Assembly (NCBI GenBank): GCA_045541305.1 | Contig: JAZQIV010000106.1 | Location: forward strand, 1-33,707 | Source of the DNA: RGIG3009 sp045541305 | GTDB taxonomy: Bacteria; Bacillota; Clostridia; Oscillospirales; Acutalibacteraceae | Length of the DNA stretch: 33,707 nt | Direction of reading: 5' to 3' | In this document: positions 16,427-24,126 of the stretch, in pieces | Position numbering within the stretch: position 1 is the stretch's first letter | Layout: each line of letters begins with the position of its first letter | Translations under genes and position numbers: made by a program | Notes under the pieces: generated by a model | Seen by the model: only the letters and a program-made list of their open reading frames with translations | Told to the model about the DNA's origin: nothing | Databases searched by the model: none

Positions 16427-16717
16427 TTAGAACATACCGTCGAAGAACTCGATGGTCTTGGAGTCGGGCGTCAAGGTAACAACAGCTTTCTTCCAATCGG
16501 AAGTGTAGCCTTCGTTACGGCCCATGCGGCGCAGACGGCCTTTCATGCTGATGGTGTTGACCTTCGCGACTTTCACGCCGAAGATTTCTTCCACCGCTTT
16601 GGCAATCTCGATTTTGTTCGCGCTTTTAGCAACGCGGAAGCTGTACTTCTTTTCCGGAAGCATCGCCACCGCTTTTTCGGTGATGACCGGCGCGAGAATA
16701 ATATCACGTGCGTTCAT
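16427..16717 (-). CDS. rplW: 50S ribosomal protein L23
   Basis: 96 residues. L23 sits at the tunnel exit and docks trigger factor and SRP. It shows DIILAPVITEKAVAM at the start, KYSFRVAKSANKIEIAKAVE in the middle and GRLRRMGRNEGYTSDWKKAV with the tunnel-facing loop. Its ATG shares one base with the rplD stop (TAATG). Confidence 0.97.
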   Translation of the reverse strand: MNARDIILAPVITEKAVAMLPEKKYSFRVAKSANKIEIAKAVEEIFGVKVAKVNTISMKGRLRRMGRNEGYTSDWKKAVVTLTPDSKTIEFFDGMF

Positions 16718-17340
16718 TATGCGTATACCTCCTCGATCTGAGCGACGGCGTCTTTCACCACGATGAAGGTATCGCAGTTGAGAACGTCGTACACGTTCAA
16801 GGTGTTGACCAGAGCGGTCTTAACACCGGGGATGTTGCGGGCGGACAGGATCACCGTATCGTTCTTCTCGGGAAGAACCAACAGGACCTTTTTCTTGGCT
16901 TCCAAAGCGGTCAGCATGGTAGCAACCGTCTTGGTTTTGATCGCGTCCATCGTCAGGCTGTCAAGCACGAGCATTTCGCCGGCGAGCACCTTGGAGGAGA
17001 ACGCAGACTTGAGAGCCAAGCGGCGAACCTTCTTCGGCAGCACGTAGTTGTAGCTGCGCGGTTTCGGGCCTAAAGCGATGCCGCCGTGTGTCCACTGGGG
17101 AGCGCGGGTCGAGCCCTGACGAGCGTGACCGGTGCCCTTTTGACGCCACGGTTTTTTACCGCCGCCGCTAACTTCCGAACGGGTAAGAGTGGATTGCGTG
17201 CCCTGACGCTGATTCGCCAAATAGTTGACTACGGCGCTGTGCAGGACGGTCGCGTTAGGAGCGATACCGAACACGGCATCGTTGAGCTCCATGGTACCGG
17301 TCTGTTTGCCGGTCATATCAAAAGTAGATACTGTAGCCAT
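16717..17340 (-). CDS. rplD: 50S ribosomal protein L4
   Basis: 207 residues. L4 extends a basic loop into the exit tunnel, seen here as SEVSGGGKKPWRQKGTGHAR followed by GSTRAPQWTHGGIALGPKPR. In some bacteria L4 also represses the S10 operon through the rpsJ leader; the long structured leader upstream of rpsJ in this window makes a similar autoregulation possible but unproven. Confidence 0.98.
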   Translation of the reverse strand: MATVSTFDMTGKQTGTMELNDAVFGIAPNATVLHSAVVNYLANQRQGTQSTLTRSEVSGGGKKPWRQKGTGHARQGSTRAPQWTHGGIALGPKPRSYNYVLPKKVRRLALKSAFSSKVLAGEMLVLDSLTMDAIKTKTVATMLTALEAKKKVLLVLPEKNDTVILSARNIPGVKTALVNTLNVYDVLNCDTFIVVKDAVAQIEEVYA

Positions 17341-17359
17341 TGTCTATTTCCTCCTTCCC

Positions 17360-17992
17360 TTACGCCTTAACGGAATCCGAGATCAGGATCAGACCGCCGC
17401 GCGGACCGGGAACGGCACCGCTGATCGCGATCAGATTGTTCTCCACGTCGACTTTCACGACTTTGAGGTTCTGAACGGTCACGCGCTCAGCACCCAAATG
17501 ACCTGCACCCTTCATGCCTTTGTACACACGAGAGGGAGAGGAGCAAGCACCCAAGGAACCGGCATGACGAGCCACAGGACCCGTACCGTGAGATTCCTTC
17601 AGGCGGCCGTGATTCCAGCGTTTGATAACGCCGGCATAGCCTTTACCTTTGCTGACGCCCACAACGTCGACATGGTCGCCGTTTGCGAAAACGTCCGCTT
17701 TGATGATGTCGCCCACGTTGTAGCTGTCACAGTTTTCAAAACGGAACTCGCGCAGCGCCTTTTTCGGGGCCACATCCGCTTTGTCAAAATGACCTTTCAT
17801 GGGTTTGCTGACTTTGTTAGCAGCAACTTCGCCGAAGCCGAGCTGAACAGCCGTGTAGCCGTCATTCTCTTCGGTCTTTTTCTGAACAACCGTGCAGGGA
17901 CCGGCCTCGATGACCGTGACTGCAACAACGTTGCCCTTTTCGTCGAAGATCTGGGTCATACCGACCTTCTTACCGATGATGCCTTTTTGCAT
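17360..17992 (-). CDS. rplC: 50S ribosomal protein L3
   Basis: 210 residues; an early-binding large-subunit protein that reaches the peptidyl-transferase centre. It begins MQKGIIGKKVGMTQIFDEKG, has VSKGKGYAGVIKRW and the loop GSLGACSSPSRVYKGMKGAG. AAGGAGG precedes the ATG. An unusually long 107-nt spacer separates it from rpsJ. Confidence 0.98.
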   Translation of the reverse strand: MQKGIIGKKVGMTQIFDEKGNVVAVTVIEAGPCTVVQKKTEENDGYTAVQLGFGEVAANKVSKPMKGHFDKADVAPKKALREFRFENCDSYNVGDIIKADVFANGDHVDVVGVSKGKGYAGVIKRWNHGRLKESHGTGPVARHAGSLGACSSPSRVYKGMKGAGHLGAERVTVQNLKVVKVDVENNLIAISGAVPGPRGGLILISDSVKA

Positions 17993-18072
17993 AGTCTTAT
18001 ACCTCCTTGGTTATTGGTTCCCCTCTGCCGCTTAATCGCCGCAGCCGGGAACATGACCTCGCGCTTAGTGGA

Positions 18073-18090
18073 ATGAGGGGCATCCCTCAT
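18073..18090 (-). promoter_or_regulatory. Hairpin in the rpsJ-rplC spacer
   Basis: ATGAGGG (18073-18079) and CCCTCAT (18084-18090) form a perfect 7-bp stem with a four-base loop in the 107-nt gap between rpsJ and rplC. No U-tract follows. Function is unknown; a translational or processing element for rplC is possible. Confidence 0.4.
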
Positions 18091-18099
18091 CAAACCGCA

Positions 18100-18411
18100 T
18101 CACAGTTTGATTTCGATTTCCACACCGGCGGGGAGTTCAAGCCCCATCAGGGCTTCAACTGTCTTGTTGGACGGACGAAGAATGTCGATCAAACGCTTGT
18201 GCGTACGGGATTCGAACTGTTCGCGAGAATCCTTGTACTTGTGCACAGCACGCAGAATGGTAACGACTTCCTTCTCGGTCGGGAGCGGCACAGGACCGGA
18301 AACACGAGCGCCGGTACGGCGAGCGGTCTCTACGATCTTCTCGGCGGACTGATCCACCAACTGATGATCATACCCCTTGATGCGAATACGGATTTTTTCT
18401 TTGACTGCCAC
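18100..18411 (-). CDS. rpsJ: 30S ribosomal protein S10 / NusE (GTG start)
   Basis: 103 residues. S10 lies in the 30S head and, as NusE, partners NusB in transcription antitermination. It has KIRIRIKGYDHQLVDQSAEK, the GARVSGPVPLPTE loop and FESRTHKRLIDI. Translation starts at GTG, with a perfect AAGGAGG 8 nt upstream. It is the first gene of the long ribosomal-protein operon and follows a leader of about 360 nt. Confidence 0.98.
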   Translation of the reverse strand: MAVKEKIRIRIKGYDHQLVDQSAEKIVETARRTGARVSGPVPLPTEKEVVTILRAVHKYKDSREQFESRTHKRLIDILRPSNKTVEALMGLELPAGVEIEIKL

Positions 18412-18774
18412 TAAAAACGCCTCCTTAATAGTTTAGTTGGCGGGCGACGCCAAAACTGCACACCCTGCCGGGTGTTTCTGCACCGGCATTTTAAAACCGG
18501 ATGCCTGCTGGGTTTCAAGCGTCCGGGTGCAGTGTAAGCGTCTTGAAAAGACTGTGGCAAAACGATTGCGCCGCAAGCACGCCGGAGCAGAGTGCAACTC
18601 TCTGTCCGTTTTGCTTTGCCTCTTACAGCTATTCCTTGTCGCCCGGTTTAAAATCGGACATACTCCGCGGAAAAACCGACTGTTGCCAGCCGCAACCTCC
18701 CGCATCATCGCATATCGTGCAGTCTGCATAACTCCTAAAAAAGGGCGCAAAACGCCTACTTCCCATAGTCATGC
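18412..18774 (-). promoter_or_regulatory. Structured 5' leader of the S10 operon
   Basis: This stretch of about 360 nt between the promoter and rpsJ holds no convincing gene but many local stems. On the transcript: GTTGC/GCAAC around 18682-18696; CGGA-AGAG/CTCT-TCCG around 18582-18607; GTCTT/AAGAC around 18540-18553; ACACCC/GGGTGT at 18460-18475; GGCG/CGCC at 18439-18451 next to the ribosome binding site; and a long-range CTGCAC/GTGCAG pairing (about 18525-18532 with 18479-18486). A short GGCG/CGCC hairpin followed by six U (18737-18756) lies only about 20 nt into the transcript. Such leaders often bind an operon-encoded ribosomal protein; which one is unknown. Confidence 0.6.
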
Positions 18775-18782
18775 TTGACTAT
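18765..18782 (-). promoter_or_regulatory. Operator-like palindrome at the S10 transcription start
   Basis: ATAGTCA (18765-18771) and TGACTAT (18776-18782) are perfect inverted repeats with a four-base gap. They reach from the -10 box across the expected start site. The upstream arm lies inside the -10 region and so would not be transcribed as a full RNA hairpin, which favours a DNA-binding site. Confidence 0.45.
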
Positions 18783-18809
18783 TCTACCGCAAGTAATCGG
18801 AAAAATCAA
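18781..18809 (-). promoter_or_regulatory. Main sigma-A promoter of the S10 operon
   Basis: On the minus strand TTGATT (18809-18804) and TAGAAT (18786-18781) are separated by 17 bp. Transcription should start near 18774. Immediately upstream lies an A/T-tract region (18810-18850), suitable as an UP element for the alpha C-terminal domain, as expected for a very strong ribosomal-protein promoter. Confidence 0.85.
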
Positions 18810-18850
18810 GTGTTTTTTTAAATTTTTTCGAAAAATTTTTGCAACAAAAA
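18810..18850 (-). promoter_or_regulatory. A/T-tract UP element upstream of the S10 promoter
   Basis: About 40 bp of alternating A-runs and T-runs directly upstream of the -35 box, in an otherwise GC-balanced region. Phased A-tracts at this position are typical of UP elements. Confidence 0.55.
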
Positions 18851-18873
18851 ACCGCTTAAAATCAAGCTTTTTT
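18846..18873 (-). terminator. Weak terminator-like hairpin between two possible S10 promoters
   Basis: On the minus strand an A-run, GCTT, a six-base loop, AAGC, GG and six T. The core stem is only four pairs, extended by A-T pairing across a GG bulge. It would lie downstream of the upstream promoter candidate at 18948-18976, so any transcript from there might partly end here. Confidence 0.35.
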
Positions 18874-18939
18874 GGCAATTTCGACAAACCCACAAGATGT
18901 GGCTTCCCGGCGCACCCCACCCCCTATATCTGCGATTTT

Positions 18940-18976
18940 CCCTATATATTATAATAAGGTATATATAGGGGCGCAA
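18940..18976 (-). promoter_or_regulatory. Second promoter candidate with flanking 10-bp inverted repeat
   Basis: On the minus strand TTGCGC (18976-18971) and TATAAT (18953-18948) are separated by 17 bp. The perfect inverted repeat CCCTATATAT (18940-18949) and ATATATAGGG (18961-18970) brackets the -10 box and spacer. A further CCCCTATAT copy lies at 18921-18929. The arrangement looks like a regulated promoter, possibly a second S10 start or a short RNA. Confidence 0.4.
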
Positions 18977-19009
18977 AAAGACGGCCGAAGAGCACCCTCT
19001 TCGGCCGTC
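18975..19009 (-). terminator. Terminator of the aromatic amino acid operon
   Basis: GACGGCCGAAGAG (18980-18992) and its perfect complement (18997-19009) form a 13-bp stem with a four-base loop, followed on the minus strand by TTTTT (18979-18975). It starts 9 bp after the aroQ stop codon. Confidence 0.95.
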
Positions 19010-19018
19010 AACCTCTTC

Positions 19019-19447
19019 TTATTTTTGCAGCAACAGGTCGATTGCTTCCTTGTATCCGTCAAAGCCTTTGCCGCAAATGGTAGCGATGCACGCCTCCCGC
19101 ACGTAGGAAATCTGCCGAAACGCCTCGCGGGATGCCACGTCGGACAAATGCACCTCTACCGTCGGCAATGCTACCGCCTTGAGCGCATCCAGCAGCGCTA
19201 CGCTGGTGTGCGTGTAAGCCGCAGGGTTGATCACGATGCCATCCGCTTCTTCAAAATACGCGTTTTGGATCGCAGTTACCAGCTCTCCCTCATGGTTGGA
19301 CTGCACGAAAGTGGGCTCCACCCCTTTTTCGGCACAATATGCCGTCAGTTCGTTCACCAACATTTCGTACGTCTGCCGTCCGTAAATATCCGGCTCGCGA
19401 ATCCCCAGCATGTTCAAGTTTGGTCCGTTAATGATGGTTATCTTCAT
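19019..19447 (-). CDS. aroQ: 3-dehydroquinate dehydratase, type II
   Basis: 142 residues. Dehydrates 3-dehydroquinate to 3-dehydroshikimate, step three of the shikimate pathway. All type II signatures are present: NGPNLNMLGIREPDIYG with the catalytic Tyr, SNHEGELVTAIQNA, INPAAYTHTSVAL and EVHLSDVASREAFR. It is the last gene of the aro operon; its start overlaps the end of the aroE/aroK fusion by 20 nt and a strong terminator follows. Confidence 0.97.
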   Translation of the reverse strand: MKITIINGPNLNMLGIREPDIYGRQTYEMLVNELTAYCAEKGVEPTFVQSNHEGELVTAIQNAYFEEADGIVINPAAYTHTSVALLDALKAVALPTVEVHLSDVASREAFRQISYVREACIATICGKGFDGYKEAIDLLLQK

Positions 19448-20672
19448 ATCCGATCGCCTCCAAAATCCGCGTACACGTTTCTTCCGGCGTGCCGCAAACC
19501 GATACGGTTACATCGGCAACTGCTCGATACAGTGGTAACCGCTTGGCATACAACTGCCGCACAGCTTCCGCATCCCGCGATAACGGCCGTCCTGCACGCG
19601 CCAACTTTTCTGTATCGCGTTCCAAAAATACAACGATACCGTTTTGCCGCAACGCGGCACGATTTTCAACCGTTAAGATCGCACCGCCACCCGTGGCAAT
19701 CACGTTGCCGGAGCCTTTGCCCAGCTCCTGCACCGCCTCGGCCTCGTACTGCCGAAACGCCGCTTCACCCATCTCTTCAAAAATCTGCGGAATGGGCTTG
19801 CCGACCGCTTGCTCCACGTATGCATCCGTGTCCACCGCGTTGCGACCAAGCGCGCGTGCAAGCAGTTGCGCTTGCGTGCTCTTGCCGCACCCCGGCATTC
19901 CCACCAACACAATGTTGCGGAATCGTCTTTCCACCCGGTGCAGGCAATCCTCAATCAAGCCTTTATCCAATGGCTTGTCAAAAAAGATCTCTGACGCGCG
20001 GTGGCCTTGTGCCACCAACATGGCAAGTCCGTTCGCGGTTTTCAGACCGCGCTCTTCCGCTTCGGCAAGCAGGCGCGTGCGAAGAGGATTATAAATCAGA
20101 TCCGCCACCGCTTCACATGCGGGGAACCCTTCCAACGAAACTGGAGCCGCCGCCGTTTCGGGGAACATGCCCACAGGTGTTGTGTTCACAATCACCTGCG
20201 CATCCGCGTGCCGATCCAAATTGCCATAGTGGTTTTCGCCGCTGCGCGAAATCACCACCACCTCGGCGGCTTTGAGATCCTCCAGCACGCATTGTACCGT
20301 GGCCGACGCGCCACCGTTGCCGAGCACCAGCACCTTTTTGCCGCGCACCGTAATATCGGCGCGCTCCAGCATATAAATAAAGCCCCTGTAATCCGTATTG
20401 TATCCGCGCACCGCGCCTTTGTCAAATCGAATGGTGTTCACGCTGCCGATTCGGCGCGCCATATCATCCAATTCGGTGCAATACGCCATGACCGTCTTTT
20501 TGTAAGGGATGGTCACATTGATCGCCGCATACGGCGGGTTTTCAAAAAACGCCGCCAACGCTTCCTCCGGCTTTTCGATCAGATCGTACGGATACTCACC
20601 AAACGCCGCATGGATCTGCGGCGACAAGCTGTGCGACAACGACCGCCCCAGCAACCCATACCGCGCCGTCAT
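19428..20672 (-). CDS. aroE/aroK: Fused shikimate dehydrogenase-shikimate kinase
   Basis: 414 residues, one continuous frame for two consecutive pathway enzymes. Residues 1-248 are AroE: shikimate-binding SLSHSLSP (11-18), catalytic lysine in NVTIPYKK (K58), D94 in NTDYRGF, and the NADP loop GNGGASATV (118-126). Residues about 252-414 are AroK: Walker A GMPGCGKS (258-265), DTDAY (281-285), the GGG loop (328-330), RPLS (362-365) and LPLYRAVAD. Both active sites look complete. The product of the first half, shikimate, is the substrate of the second. Its start overlaps the pheA stop (ATGA). Confidence 0.95.
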   Translation of the reverse strand: MTARYGLLGRSLSHSLSPQIHAAFGEYPYDLIEKPEEALAAFFENPPYAAINVTIPYKKTVMAYCTELDDMARRIGSVNTIRFDKGAVRGYNTDYRGFIYMLERADITVRGKKVLVLGNGGASATVQCVLEDLKAAEVVVISRSGENHYGNLDRHADAQVIVNTTPVGMFPETAAAPVSLEGFPACEAVADLIYNPLRTRLLAEAEERGLKTANGLAMLVAQGHRASEIFFDKPLDKGLIEDCLHRVERRFRNIVLVGMPGCGKSTQAQLLARALGRNAVDTDAYVEQAVGKPIPQIFEEMGEAAFRQYEAEAVQELGKGSGNVIATGGGAILTVENRAALRQNGIVVFLERDTEKLARAGRPLSRDAEAVRQLYAKRLPLYRAVADVTVSVCGTPEETCTRILEAIGYEDNHH

Positions 20673-21811
20673 ACGATCTCCGTGTAGCTGCCGAGATACC
20701 GGAACGTTTCGGTTTCCGCCTGCAGTTGCGATAACAGCTCGGTAAACGCCTTGGAATACACCGACACGTCAATATCAAAATAGAACATGAACTCAAAATC
20801 CTTGCCGGGGATCGGACGGCTTTCCAATTTGATAAGGTTGATCCCGAGCGAATAGAATTTCGCAATGACCGTGTACAACGCACCCGGTTTATGCGGTAAC
20901 GTCAACATCAAGCTGGTACGATGTGCGCCCGGATAAATCTCCAGCTCTTTGGAAATACAGATAAACCGCGTATAGTTGTTCTCCACGTTGGAAACCGCCG
21001 TTTCCAGCACGTCCAAGCCATACAACGCGGCACAGGATTCCGAAGAGATCGCCGCGACGTCCATGCGGTCACTGTCTGCAACCGCTTTAGCCGCCACCGC
21101 GGTGTTTTCGCACACGTGCACCTTCACGCCTTTCAGCTGATGCAAAAACGTGCTGCATTGTTGAATCGCCTGCTCGTGCGAATAGATTTCGCGAATATCC
21201 TCCATCCGCGCGCCTTTTTTGCAAAGCAACACGTGCGGCACGTGCACGCGCGTACTGCGCACCACGTGGAAATTATACCGCAGCATCAAATCGTAAATTT
21301 GGTTCACCGAACCGGCAGTGCTGTTTTCCAGCGGCAGAATACCGTAACGGCACAAGCCCTTGTCCACCGCTTGGAACACACCCTCAAACGAGGTCATGTA
21401 CATAATGTTCGGCGCCGAGAACAGCTTGTCACAAGCAAGCTGCGAGTAAGCGCCCTCCACGCCCTGGCACGCCACCATAGCGCGCTCGGGGAACACTTGC
21501 TGCGTGGTGGTAATCGCCTGCGAAATGCGGTCAGTCAGCGTGCTGTCCAAACCCAGCAGGTGACTTTGGTGCGAACGGCTTAGGCTTAAAATCAATTGAT
21601 ACAAAATCCGCGTTTGCGATTCCATATCCTCCCCTGCTAAATCCGAAACCTTTTGCAATAACTTCCGCTCACGCTCGGGGTCCAGCACAGGCTTGCCGTT
21701 TTGGCGTTTGTAATCCGCCACCTGCGCTGCCACGCCCATGCGTTTGACAAACAAATCGACCAGTTCTTTGTCAATACTGTCAATTTCATTGCGCAATTCT
21801 TCAATACTCAT
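20669..21811 (-). CDS. pheA: Bifunctional chorismate mutase-prephenate dehydratase
   Basis: 380 residues; makes phenylpyruvate from chorismate through prephenate. The AroQ-type mutase (about 1-85) has R7, R/K35 and the DPERER segment. The dehydratase (about 110-285) has EGAYS, ENSTAGSV and the catalytic TRF (281-283). A C-terminal ACT domain (about 298-375) with GALY (310-313) and ESRP (330-333) is the Phe-binding regulatory site, so feedback inhibition by Phe is expected. ATG 21811 is chosen over an in-frame GTG at 21820; a GGGTGG site overlapping the aroC stop precedes it. Confidence 0.96.
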   Translation of the reverse strand: MSIEELRNEIDSIDKELVDLFVKRMGVAAQVADYKRQNGKPVLDPERERKLLQKVSDLAGEDMESQTRILYQLILSLSRSHQSHLLGLDSTLTDRISQAITTTQQVFPERAMVACQGVEGAYSQLACDKLFSAPNIMYMTSFEGVFQAVDKGLCRYGILPLENSTAGSVNQIYDLMLRYNFHVVRSTRVHVPHVLLCKKGARMEDIREIYSHEQAIQQCSTFLHQLKGVKVHVCENTAVAAKAVADSDRMDVAAISSESCAALYGLDVLETAVSNVENNYTRFICISKELEIYPGAHRTSLMLTLPHKPGALYTVIAKFYSLGINLIKLESRPIPGKDFEFMFYFDIDVSVYSKAFTELLSQLQAETETFRYLGSYTEIV

Positions 21812-21823
21812 TGTTACCACCCT

Positions 21824-22885
21824 TTATACCAGATAATCAGCAATTGCAATCGCAACCGCCGCTTCGACACACGGCACTGCCCGCGGTACAATACACGGAT
21901 CGTGTCGCCCGCGTATGGATAGCGCATACCCGCTTTTCGTGCTTAACTCCACCGTTTCCTGCTCTTTGGCGATTGACGGCGTTGGCTTGATCGCTACCCG
22001 CAGCACCAGCGGCATACCCGTGGAAATCCCGCCCAGGATTCCCCCATGCCGATTGGTACGCGTTTTCACCGTGTCACCATCGTAATAATACGCATCGTTG
22101 TTCTGCGAGCCTTTTAATTCGGCTGCCGTAAACCCATTTCCGAATTCCACACCCTTGATGGCGGGAATGCCAAACAACAAGGACGCCAACCGATTTTCCA
22201 ACCCGTCAAACAACGGATCGCCAATGCCGGCAGGCAACCCCACCGCCGCGCACTCAATCGTGCCGCCAACGGAATCACCCTCCTCACGCACCGCCGTGAT
22301 GCGCGCCTGCATCGCCGATTTTGCGGCGGCATCGTACACAGGGAACGTGTCGGTCAAAAAATCCGCTTCCATCACCGTCACGGGATCGTACAAAGTGTCC
22401 TGTATACCGCCAATCGACGCAATGTGTGCGCCAACAGCGATGCCCTTGGTTTTCAAAAACTGTCGGCACAATCCGCCGGCAACACACAGTGCTGCCGTCA
22501 GGCGCCCCGAAAACTGGCCGCCGCCACGAATATCGTTCGCACCGTCAAAGCGCACAAACGCGGGATAATCCGCATGCGCTGGACGTGGGTGATCTTTCAG
22601 GTCCCGATAATCACCGGATTTCACATTGGTGTTCTCAATCAACGCCGTGATCGGTGCCCCACACGTCACACCATCCACCAAACCGCTCACAAAGCGCGGT
22701 ACATCCGGCTCCTTGCGGCTGGTCGCAAATGCACCACCCGCCACGCGACGATTCATAAACGCCTGCAGCTCTTCTTCGTCTACACGCAAACCGGCGGGCA
22801 ACCCGTCCACCACCACACCGATCGCCTCGGCATGGGATTGACCGAACACCGTGATTGTCAGGTTTCGTCCCCAGACAGATGACAT
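21824..22885 (-). CDS. aroC: Chorismate synthase
   Basis: 353 residues. Converts EPSP to chorismate using reduced FMN, the last shikimate step. Signatures: WGRNLTITVFGQSHAEAIG at the start with the active-site His, RPAHADYPAF, the GGGQFSGRLTAA flavin-binding block, and near the C-terminus RHDPCIVPRAVPCVEA. The start overlaps the end of aroA by 28 nt; pheA follows after 12 nt. Confidence 0.97.
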   Translation of the reverse strand: MSSVWGRNLTITVFGQSHAEAIGVVVDGLPAGLRVDEEELQAFMNRRVAGGAFATSRKEPDVPRFVSGLVDGVTCGAPITALIENTNVKSGDYRDLKDHPRPAHADYPAFVRFDGANDIRGGGQFSGRLTAALCVAGGLCRQFLKTKGIAVGAHIASIGGIQDTLYDPVTVMEADFLTDTFPVYDAAAKSAMQARITAVREEGDSVGGTIECAAVGLPAGIGDPLFDGLENRLASLLFGIPAIKGVEFGNGFTAAELKGSQNNDAYYYDGDTVKTRTNRHGGILGGISTGMPLVLRVAIKPTPSIAKEQETVELSTKSGYALSIRGRHDPCIVPRAVPCVEAAVAIAIADYLV

Positions 22886-24126
22886 ACTCTCATCCCCCGT
22901 TTCTCAATCTCTTCAAAAAAGCTCGGATACGATTTGGTCACCGCGTCGGCGCCGCGGATCGTCACCGCCCCCTCACACCGCAACGCCGCGATCGCCGCCG
23001 ACATGACAATGCGGTGATCGTTATACGCTTCTACCGCGCCGCCGTGCAACGGCGATCCTTGAATCCGCAGCCCGTCTTCTGTAACAGCCACACATCCGCC
23101 AAGCGATTTTAGCATCTGTGCCACACTCTCCAGCCGATCGCTTTCCTTGTGCCGTAACCGTTCGGCATGATCAATCACGGTTTCACCCGATAACGCCGTA
23201 GCGAGCACCGCCAAAATCGGCACCAAATCGGGAATCGCCTCGGCATTTACGTGCAGCGCTTCTTTTCCGTTTCCGCACACGCCGATACTCCCGTTTTTAT
23301 CTTTTATCGTAAACCCCGCTTGTTGCAGCAAGTCAACAATCGCGCGGTCACCTTGCTTTGAATCCGCCGCCAAACCCGAAAGCGCAAATTCCGTACTGTC
23401 GGACAGCGCGGCACCCACCAGCCAGAACGCGGCATTGGACCAATCGCCCTCTGCCGACACCCGTTTGGGTGAACGGTACGTGCCGTCCACCGTAAACGTT
23501 GTTCCGTTCGGTGTCACCGTAACGCCAAACGCCTTCAGCGCATCCATCGTTAAGGCAATGTACGGATACGATGCCATCTCACCCACCACGCGAACGCGGC
23601 ACGGTGTTCCCAGAAGCGGCGCCGCCATCAGTAACCCGCTCACAAACTGCGAGCTTAACCCGCCGTCAATCACAAATTCCTGCCCTCGCAGCACGCCGTC
23701 CACCGTCAGCGGGAACACCCCCTCTTCCGACAACCGACAGCCGTGCTCCGTCAACACGGGATTCAGCGGAGTCAACGGCCGTTCGGCAAGTCTGCCGCGA
23801 CCGATAAATCGCGCGCCGCCGCACGCCGCCGCAATCGGCAACAAAAACCGCAACGTCGATCCGCTTTCACCGCAATCCAACAATGCTCCCGCCGTGTAAG
23901 CGCCCCGTGGTGTTACCGTGATGCGCGTTTCCTCACACACAACGTCAGCAAACGCCGCGCGGATACACGCCACCGTCGCTTCAATATCCTTGGAATACGA
24001 AACCCCTTCGATCACCGTCGGCTCGTTGCACAACGCGGCACAGATCAACAGCCGATGCACCACCGATTTGGAAGCGATCATGGCGGTCTGTCCTGTTAAC
24101 TTGTTTCCACTCACCGTAACGGTCAT
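22858..24126 (-). CDS. aroA: 3-phosphoshikimate 1-carboxyvinyltransferase (EPSP synthase)
   Basis: 422 residues. Transfers enolpyruvyl from PEP to shikimate-3-phosphate. Active-site segments are in order: ASKSVVHRLLI near the N-terminus, CGESGSTLRFLLP, SSQFVSGLL, the catalytic Asp in DLVPILAVL, RHKESDRL, YNDHRIVMS and the final KSYPSFFEEI. The CGESGSTLRF form is one often seen in Clostridia rather than the proteobacterial NAGTAMR. The frame opens far upstream at 24423, but that extension overlaps aroB and is low-complexity; ATG 24126 overlaps the aroB stop by four bases. Confidence 0.96.
   Translation of the reverse strand: MTVTVSGNKLTGQTAMIASKSVVHRLLICAALCNEPTVIEGVSYSKDIEATVACIRAAFADVVCEETRITVTPRGAYTAGALLDCGESGSTLRFLLPIAAACGGARFIGRGRLAERPLTPLNPVLTEHGCRLSEEGVFPLTVDGVLRGQEFVIDGGLSSQFVSGLLMAAPLLGTPCRVRVVGEMASYPYIALTMDALKAFGVTVTPNGTTFTVDGTYRSPKRVSAEGDWSNAAFWLVGAALSDSTEFALSGLAADSKQGDRAIVDLLQQAGFTIKDKNGSIGVCGNGKEALHVNAEAIPDLVPILAVLATALSGETVIDHAERLRHKESDRLESVAQMLKSLGGCVAVTEDGLRIQGSPLHGGAVEAYNDHRIVMSAAIAALRCEGAVTIRGADAVTKSYPSFFEEIEKRGMRVCHLSGDET

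Noticed and set aside
18433..18750. 105-codon minus-strand frame in the S10 leader
   Set aside because: Rich in Arg and Cys, no ribosome binding site near its start, and the same DNA is packed with stem-loops; a leader RNA explains it better.
18872..20275. Plus-strand open frame of about 467 codons opposite aroQ and aroE/aroK
   Set aside because: Shadow of two clear enzymes; composition rich in Arg, Pro, His and Cys with no motif.
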